Shown here: positions 57,178-64,000 of the stretch, in pieces | How the letters are laid out: each line of letters opens with the position of its first letter | Position numbering within the stretch: position 1 is the stretch's first letter | Assembly (NCBI GenBank): GCA_019009955.1 | Contig: CM032230.1 | Span: forward strand, 24,480,001 to 24,544,000 | DNA length: 64,000 nucleotides | Source: Riptortus pedestris | Lineage: Eukaryota > Arthropoda > Insecta > Hemiptera > Alydidae | Direction: 5' to 3' | The notes under the pieces: model-generated | Database searches by the model: none | What the model was told of the DNA's origin: nothing | Seen by the model: the letters and a program-made list of their open reading frames with translations, nothing else | Translations under genes and position numbers: made by a program

Positions 57178-59192
57178 TCGTCGCTGTGAAATCAAACCGG
57201 CATATCTGCAAAATGCATATTTTTCACCAGAGCACTTTAAAGTTTTCGCATGTGATATTTTCCACTTAACGTCCGTTTGGTTCACCTCAATGCCACCTTA
57301 TGCACGAATAAAATTTAGACGAATACTGCTACTTGACGTAGTAGTTGGAAATAAATCGAAAATTGCTTAAATTTTGAGATGTATGCAGATATGCCAGTAT
57401 GACTTTAAAATCAGTGTAATATTTGCTTTTGTGCCACAGTGGCTTCTTCTTTTGGAACCTGTTTCAGGTAGAAAAAAAAAAAATAATTTTGTCAATGAAA
57501 AAATAATTTATTGCTTCACATTTTTTTTTAAACAACAATTAACACAATATTGCCTCTGGTAACTTCAAAGTTTCACAAATTTTTATAGAAATCTGAATAA
57601 ATTGGCGGTATTATCCCGACAGTAACTAACTTTAGGATACCCTTTTTCTTTTTCTCATCGATGGTAAGTCTCTTGGAATAAGCTTGCATCAGAACAGGAT
57701 TCACTGCCCCGTTTATTCCTTGTCTTCGCCTCCTCCCAGGCATGTGATCCGTAGGATGTTTTGAAGTAAAAGTTGCCGTCGTCTTTAATTACTTTAAACA
57801 TTCGAATGTCCAAGATGGGTAAAATTACTTGGGAGTCCTTAAGAGCTTTTATGTCAAAAAAGTCCTCATGACTCAACTCATAAACCTGGTAAGGCTTGCC
57901 ACTTTTCTTTGCCGTTTTCATGGCCATGGCGTATTGGGAAGGTAAGAATATTGGTCCACTTCGGAGTGCTCTTTTAACTTCTCTTTCAATGGTTGAGTGA
58001 GCCAAATCCCCCTCGTTTTGGGTGTGGCCCTTTACTAAAAATTTGTGTGTGATAGATTTTATGTTTTTTAATGTTGTAACAGCATATTTGTACATTGCCA
58101 TCATAAAGTTATTTTTTTGTTGTCCACAACAATTATCGCTGTAAAACACAACATCTATTGGACAGTCAGCTTTGTCATTTAAATGTTGCAGATATTTCAG
58201 CACACAGCTCCCAATCTCAATCACGCCTCTTCTTCCTTGTGTCTCATCCCAAGTGTAACAGTTTACCGTTTTGTCACCCTTCAGTTCAGCAATTGTTAAA
58301 TTGTAAACGGCTAGCTTTGAAATGTAGTAGTAGGAAGACGCCTCCCCCTGCGGACAGGACAGCACTGCCTCAAGGTCGTACGATGGTTGAATCCAGTCTG
58401 GACAAGTCCTTTTCTAGAATATGATTCTCATATTCTGTTGTATTTTGTTTCGTGTTTTGGTATATGAGACAAACATCACACTGATCTTTCTTCGGTGTGA
58501 AAAACGAAAGGTTGTATGACTTGAAAATAGCTCTGTACTTGCAGTAGCTGATTCCTGCAAGGTTTGACTCCTTTCTTTCTTTTAGATAATCTCTGTGAAG
58601 TTCGGCGATAGATTTTCCACCATCGATATACTCCCGAGAACTTTGCGATCTGCAGTAATGACTAGGAATTCTGGGAACTTTTTCTATGTGATCCTTTGCG
58701 CTCTTCACGAGTTCTTTATCCAACTTGTTACCCTTTCCATGCTTGCCTCTCATTTCCAAGCTTAGCACACCTGTGCTTTTGTCTGTTTTTCAACCAACGT
58801 TTTGGCAAATATGCCGGTTTGTTTTAGTTGAGCCTGTTAGAAACGCATTAATGTTGAGTGCAAACCGGATTATCTGCCAATAAGTCATATCTGGGTAATA
58901 ATAAAAATGTACTATTGTGAGATAATTCAGTTTTACTTACATGATGGACGTCTTTCCTCCTTGAAGGTTTTGAAGCGACTGGCGTATTGCGCAATAGATC
59001 TGTCTTCTGATAAACAAAATGGCTATTTCCACGTAAATGCATACCGGCCCAACGCCATCTGACGGACTTTTATTCAACTATACAATATGCCGGTTCGACA
59101 TAAAAATAGACAGGAAAAAAAGACATTTTTTGACACCAACAACTCAAAAACTCAATTTTTGCAGATATGCCGGTTTGATTTGACAGCGACGA
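57178..59192 (-). mobile_element. 2.0-kb DNA transposon with 36-bp TIRs, DUF7869-type transposase
   Basis: Terminal inverted repeats at 57178-57213 and 59157-59192 begin TCGTCGCTGT(G/C)AAATCAAA and continue CCGGCATATCTGCAAAA; they differ at 1 of 36 positions. The bases just outside are TATT (left) and TATG (right), a possible 4-bp duplication with one change. Copies of the inner motif GCAGATATGCCGG occur again inside (57385, 58804, 58861, 59039, 59083), clustered towards the right end. The only coding content is the minus-strand transposase-like gene. Low TIR divergence implies a fairly recent insertion even though the gene is broken. Confidence 0.8.
57573..58815 (-). pseudogene. DUF7869-type transposase-like protein, split by frameshifts
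   Basis: N-terminal part (58768-58370 and in-frame upstream to about 58800): RGKH, then HIEKVPRIPSHYCRSQS, FTPKKDQCDVC (CxxC). Central part (58365-57655): YDLEAVLSCPQG just upstream in frame, KLAVYNLTI, CYTWDETQG (Asp40 of this frame), DVVFYSDNCCGQ (Asp77), SITHKFLVKGHTQNEGD (113-120), AHSTIER. Tail in a third frame, ending at 57573: AYSKRLTIDEKKKKG then IIPPIYSDFYKNL. The same order of blocks is known from DUF7869 proteins of insects. Two frameshifts, near 58390 and near 57705, break it. An RNase H-fold DDE role is inferred from the Asp pattern and TIR context. A Sola-like superfamily is one possibility, not established. The true start is unclear; an AG acceptor near 58795 suggests an upstream exon. 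Confidence 0.8.
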
Positions 59193-59194
59193 TA

Positions 59195-60005
59195 TGTAAT
59201 ATGTAGGCTGAGTCCTAAATAACGTCAGATTGTCACCCCAGAATGTGGCTGGATATTTATGATGAGCGAAATACTTTAAAAGGGCACCATGAATATTTCA
59301 GTAGGGCGGAGTGTGACAGTGAATGAACGCTTTTAGTTAAAGAGCCTCATTAGATTCGCCCTTTAAAAACTCGACACACGGTTGTTGGGTTATCGCTCGC
59401 TCTTCCTACCATGGTTATTTACTTCATTTTTTGTGTAGTTCAGCGATTGCTTCATTGGAGCGTCAGGTGTACCGCACCGAATCTGTGTACCGTCAGAGCA
59501 ATCATATTAGAATCCATTCCTCCATGCATTTAAAAAAAATAAGAATAAGCAACATGATTTATTCGTTTCTTCCAAGAACTAACGAGGGGGATCCTTCACT
59601 TTCTGCCATAACTTTGGCATTGCCTGGCTTACTGAACCTAGCAATCGCACAAGAGAGAACGAACATATTTAGAACAGCTGATCTCTTCTAATTTAATGTC
59701 CACCTCTGTGGTGAACTAACAGCCACTTCAGTTTAAAGTAATTTTATATTCATTGCCTAAGTATTACATGGAATAGAAGATTTTTTATTTATTGTCATAA
59801 CATTTGGTACATACAAATTAAAGAAAATTTCAGAATATAAGTTAATACTCCAAATCCACAAGCACAAATATTATATTAATGAGCAGAGTACGCTACACAT
59901 AACTATATGAACGATAAATATTAAATACTTTTATTTGAACTTTTAATTAATAGTTTCCGACTTTTCCGATACAGCCTGAGCTCGTACCTTACCATTGAGA
60001 GCCTG
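59195..60005. other. Unassigned; CpG-richer patch at 59330-59520
   Basis: The patch includes 'gttatcgctcgctcttccta' and 'gtaccgcaccgaatctgtgt' with a GTACCG repeat. The 86-codon frame 59431-59691 (plus) shows no domain. It could be exon- or LTR-derived. Confidence 0.3.
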
Positions 60006-60009
60006 CAAA

Positions 60010-60350
60010 GGGATCGTTGAAGACCTTATTCGATGTTTAAAATATTTCTATAAATGCCCACGACGAAAATGAAGTTCAGTAAAATGTATATGTCTACTAA
60101 AACCCTAGTATCCGCAATTTTTGTTCACTCGTGAATAATTACAATTTATGAACGCGATATTTAAAAGTATCTTGTAAAACTAAAGATCAAGTTTTGAAAA
60201 CGGATGAAACAGAAAATCGAACATTTTCCCGTTGTCATGCATCATGCCAAAATATGTTAAACAAACTTATTGATGATTTTAAAGTTGTTCTTTCGAATAT
60301 TGTGTTCAAGACGAATATTGTTATTGTCAGTAAATCCCATTCGTACTCTT
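60010..60350 (-). mobile_element. Decayed HINE-like element, subtype B (H23)
   Basis: 'ttctataaatgcccacgacg', 'aaaatgaagttcagtaaaat', 'ctaaagatcaagttttgaaa', 'ttgtcatgcatcatgccaaa' and 'ttgtcagtaaatcccattcg' follow the subtype-B order. Both ends are gone. Confidence 0.5.
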
Positions 60351-60354
60351 GTGA

Positions 60355-62140
60355 TGTTCTCTCATAGCTTTAAACCACATAACATCTAAAATTCAACTTA
60401 AATTTTGGGTCTTCCTGGAATACGCTTCTTACCAAGACACAAATATAGAATAGAGCAACTTCTCGTCTAGGTAAATCCAGAACATGGTACTCTGCTTGGT
60501 TTGTTAAATATACAACGCATTAGGACTGATCAGTCATGAATAAATGAAATATTTGATATGGATTAGAATAACATGAATGTTATTATTACTTCTTTACAAA
60601 ATAAATTCACAGCTCGATCATGGTTTCGTGAGTTTGTCACAACACTAGCTAGAGGTTGAAAATGTTAGTTTCTATTTTCACATGCGATACAGTGCATTCG
60701 CTCGTCGACATGAAACTCTCTTGTTATACTGGTCACGTGTTAAACCCGAAGAAATTATTATTGTGCCATAATTCTCTCAAACGTGTCAATAAATTCCTAT
60801 CAATGTTTTCTAGTTAAAATATTGCTAGTTGGAAGGAGGCCAACAGAAGTCGAGAGTTACACAATAGAAAGGAAATGTCCACAAGTAGAACAATTCATTT
60901 CAAAGAATAACAAGATTTCTTGTACAACTGTAAATTAAATCAATTATAAAATGAAAGAGTAAGTGATAAATCTTGTTCATAAAGTATTTCCTATGTATTT
61001 AGTTGTAGTAACTAAACTATTGGGCTTCCGTATTTGTTTTAGTTTTTAAGTATACCCTCATTCCTACTTGGACAATTATCACAATGAGCTGAATTATCAC
61101 TTAATTTCCCATGTTTAGGAGAAATACGGAATTAAAGATAAGTATTCGCCAATATGCAAAAATGAATACAAATTCCTGTAGCAACAAGGCCTTAAATCTC
61201 AAAACCTAATATAATCTAATAGACAAATTACGAATATCTGGTTTTTAAGGGATCCCCTCCCCAAAAAAAAAAGTATTAATAAATTATCCTTGTGTACATG
61301 ATCGAGTAAATAGATTATCTTAAATACTGGTACACGCCCTCATTTACCTCATGGGAATCACCTTAAATGGGAAAACAAATATTAAAAAAAAAACTCCAGA
61401 ACAAATATATCTAGTTTACACGAATTTAGTCCAATTTAATTAATTGTATTCGTCAACTTTCCAGTTTTGTTAATTGTAGTCGTCAGGAATAATCACCCCT
61501 AAATGTGATTTGGCATAAATTAACAATAAAGAAACAAGAATTTCCGAGTCCCCGAATTCTAATGACAAACATTAATACCTAAGATAACACAATGATAATC
61601 TTCACGTCTTTTTTAAGAGGTGTTTTTAAAAGTGTATTGCATTTTTTAATTTAATGATTCTGTACCTATTCTCTATTACGTTTAAACTGGATATTTTCCT
61701 CAAGACTGCGGTTGAGTAATGGCTGAGTTCCGGTTACAATCGTGCAGAACATTAAAAAGGATTACTTGTGTTTATTATTCACCTTTCTCATGGCCATATC
61801 ATAAGTTCTTTGGAGCCTTAAGGATAAAACGACACCTGGTGACATTGAAGTGTTTTTCACTTTATGTCTTTGTACATTCTTTAGCAGATTTCATACAATA
61901 AAGCCCTTGGAAATCTCATGACATCATAACGTAATTGAAGATTTGTACGTCCTTGTCATGAACAGCTGTTCCGTGACTGTTACTCACTTCAAAATTATTT
62001 TTCCAAGTAACCAAACGCTGCATTATGTTTACTTTTAACTCCAGAGTTTCCGTACGTTCTATATTAATTGTGCGAGTCCTGTAAGACACGTTAATACCAC
62101 GAAGACACGTTAATAAAATGAAGATTTAAGGGAAACAAAA
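60355..62140. other. AT-rich sequence without a supported gene
   Basis: Contains a near-tandem GACACGTTAATA duplication at about 62083-62112. No gene, RNA or repeat named. Confidence 0.45.
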
Positions 62141-62147
62141 TTATTAA

Positions 62148-62268
62148 TGTTATTTATTAGCGTCCACTTTATCTTCTCTATAGGGACCCTATGGGAATCG
62201 AACCCACGTCTCTAGATTTACAGATTATGTAACGGCAATGCCTTATCTACCATGGCAAGCCTGAGCCA
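62148..62268 (-). mobile_element. SINE-1 with internal deletion
   Basis: 'gttatttattagcgtccact' joined to 'tatgggaatcgaacccacgt' (B-box complement), 'ctctagatttacagattatg', 'ggcaagcctgagcc'. Most of the body is deleted while both ends remain. Confidence 0.75.
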
Positions 62269-62727
62269 TGAAAATAAATAAATCATAACTAGGCGTTCTG
62301 TGATTGTGGACACAAAGGGTTAAAACATTCTTCTTAATCCGAGAAGTAATATGTGCCCATTAAATTCTAATACACCTTTATTTTTTTTTTTAATTAAAAA
62401 TTTACGGAATGTTCTCTTGAATTTCAAGAATTACTTTTTAGAAGTACTATCACTAATATTTTATAAATTATCAGTGCATAAGAAATGAATGCACTTCCAT
62501 TTCGTATCTTTGGTAAAATAATGCAAGCATAACGAACTCAAAAATCTTTGTCAACATTTCCATCCGAGACGTGAAGAAAAAGCAGATTCAAATCGTAAAA
62601 AAATGGTTACAATAAATACTTTTTCGATTGCAATACATAGTTATATTCTACTATTTATGGAAGAATATGGAGTTATTAGGGAATGGACAAAAGTGCGAGC
62701 CATTTTTCGGAATTACTTGAGCTAAAG

Positions 62728-62730
<3 letters not shown>

Positions 62731-62761
<31 letters not shown>
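62731..62761. repeat. (TA)n microsatellite
   Basis: About 31 bp of TA, followed by 'agaaatccccacttctgtat', which recalls the subtype-B HINE-like segment 'aaaccccacttct'; a heavily decayed copy may lie here. Confidence 0.8.
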
Positions 62762-62763
<2 letters not shown>

Positions 62764-62989
62764 AGAATTTTATACATTTATTTCAAAGAAATCCCCACTT
62801 CTGTATAAAATTAAAACGGAAAGAATTCACAATTACATTTCATTGTGTCTTCTAAAATCCTAAATATGGGGTATAGTTCAATTCAATTCCTCCTTATTGC
62901 GAGTATAAGGCAAGGATGAATTAAATACTGTAAATATCCATTAAATTCTTTTGCTCTGATCACTAATTCTTGCTTCTAGTAGGGGTTCA

Positions 62990-63140
62990 AATTAGTTATG
63001 CGAGTTAAAGCGTCGGTCGTAATCTCACTTGGTAAACGAACTTACTAAATAAAATCCTTAGTCCTTCCACGGCAAGAAAAGAGTAGTAACCAGTAACCCC
63101 TCCAAATTAGCCTTACTAGCACAATGTGGACGATAATATA
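62990..63140 (+). mobile_element. SINE-1 (internally deleted)
   Basis: 'attagttatgcgagttaaag', 'cgtcggtcgtaatctcactt', 'acttactaaataaaatcctt', 'ggcaagaaaagagtagtaac', 'ccaaattagccttactagca'. The B-box region is deleted. Confidence 0.7.
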
Positions 63141-63144
63141 TAAC

Positions 63145-63640
63145 TTTTTTTTCGAGTAATTTTTCTAAACATCCTAAATCCGTCTAGGAATTCGAGTGCA
63201 CTTTGACGACTCAAAGTATTTAAGAGCATTGGATGATGATATCAAAGCGAAATTAAATTTATGCATTTTTAGTAAAAAAATATAAAAAAAAGCAGTAGGT
63301 AGAATTTGGGTGGAAATCCGATGAATAATTTTGAAGCAGTACGTAAATAAAAGTTCAATGTGGTGGATAGAGGATCATTGCCCCAACAAAAATAACGTGT
63401 TGGGGCATTATATTGATATCACTGTAGGCTATCATTATAAATTGGTTCAAATTCAAGGAAAATTATAACATCTTAATATGAAGTCATTATTTCTAGCGTT
63501 TTCCTTATCATGAAATTATTTTTATATTATTTTATCATTACAAATTGCTACTGTTCATTATACAAATTGATGCTTATTAAATGTATTAAAAAGGCTGTGA
63601 ATGAATAAATCGGTAGTGGGTCATGTGCTACTAATAACCC
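63145..63640. other. AT-rich sequence without a supported feature
   Basis: A short direct duplication ('ccccaacaaaaataacg' / 'gtgttggggcatta') forms a weak CCCCAACA...TGTTGGGG hairpin at about 63380-63408. Nothing else recognised. Confidence 0.4.
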
Positions 63641-63883
63641 AAAAATACTATTATAGTAGCCAGGGCAATCTCTTTAATTGGAGTGGCATGTAAAGGAAAT
63701 TAATTAAGTTAAGCGAGGTAGACAAATGAAATTGATGAGGTCACGTAGGCAGGGCAGGATCTAGGGGATGGTAGTCGAAGGGCTGGGGATGTGCAACGTC
63801 ATTGGTGGCCGTGTTTATCTCAAGTTGAACTACTACCTCTTTGGCAAGTCTCCTTGACCTGCACTGTTGCTCTCTGTCATGTC

Positions 63884-63934
63884 TCACTCTTCACAATCCA
63901 AGCACAGTTTCTTGTCTTTCTTTTTACGAGCCAT
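63884..63934 (-). CDS. Candidate first coding exon (very tentative)
   Basis: On the minus strand ATG at 63934 opens MARKKKDKKLCLDCEE followed by a stop. A splice-donor-like GTGAGA overlaps the last codons (after GAAGA), so the reading frame could continue after splicing. The CxxC and basic start are protein-like, and 63640-63930 is GC-richer than its surroundings. No downstream exon was located in the window and no family is recognised. Confidence 0.2.
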   Translation of the reverse strand: MARKKKDKKLCLDCEE

Positions 63935-64000
63935 ATAATGTTAATTTTTTTTTTTTTGTTTTTTCTACATCTCTTTATTCATTAGTTTACTCTACATCAA

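Noticed and set aside
59064..59076. HINE-like 5' end (GACGGACTTTTA) inside the DUF7869 transposon
   Set aside because: Only 12 matching bases with no adjoining GCAGATTTCCC; most likely chance.

Overview
The window looks like intergenic or deep intronic DNA from an AT-rich animal genome, most likely an arthropod and plausibly an insect. That reading rests on the mix of elements seen: a tRNA-derived SINE, a 5S-derived SINE, mariner, jockey/I/R1-like non-LTR relics, a DUF7869-type DNA transposon, and Helentron-like non-autonomous repeats with (TA)n cores. No bacterial gene organisation, rRNA gene, intact tRNA gene or CRISPR array is visible. No complete host protein-coding gene could be supported. 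Nearly all of the short open frames are either inside repeats or have random composition.

Layout. 1-838 holds a minus-strand copy of the dominant repeat, called HINE-like here, with a palindromic MITE nested in its (TA)n core. 2.8-3.85 kb is a non-LTR retrotransposon 3' end with an RNase H domain. 4.56-4.90 kb is a fold-back element and 5.07-5.40 kb a diverged tandem array. 9.9-12.9 kb is a cluster of HINE-like copies. 15.6-15.8 kb is a CpG-rich, promoter- or LTR-like island. 18.8-19.6 kb carries SINE-1 copies, two of them tail to tail. 21.4-25.9 kb holds more HINE-like copies. 27.8-28.2 kb is a mariner remnant. 30.5-31.8 kb holds SINE-1 copies. 32.7-33.8 kb and 41.9-43.9 kb are HINE-like pairs. 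40.6 kb is a reverse-transcriptase remnant and 45.2 kb an R1/I-like C-terminal remnant. 47.9-53.5 kb is a nested pile of HINE-like elements with a chimeric tRNA/5S SINE inside one of them. 55.9-56.6 kb is another HINE-like copy. 57.18-59.19 kb is a 2.0-kb DNA transposon with near-perfect 36-bp terminal inverted repeats and a broken DUF7869-type transposase. The rest is AT-rich sequence with microsatellites and decayed SINE pieces.

The HINE-like family is the main story. More than 20 copies share a fixed 5' end (hairpin, then GCAGATTTCCC), a conserved body with a G/C homopolymer and usually a (TA)n block, and a 3' end made of the palindrome GATTTCCCTTAAGGGAAATC followed by TGCT and A's. The 5' subterminal and 3' terminal GCAGATTTCCC/GGGAAATCTGC are inverted repeats of each other. 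This is the architecture known for Helentron-associated elements (DINE-1-like). A second subtype (B) carries a longer interior. All family calls were made by eye from the sequence; none was checked against a database.
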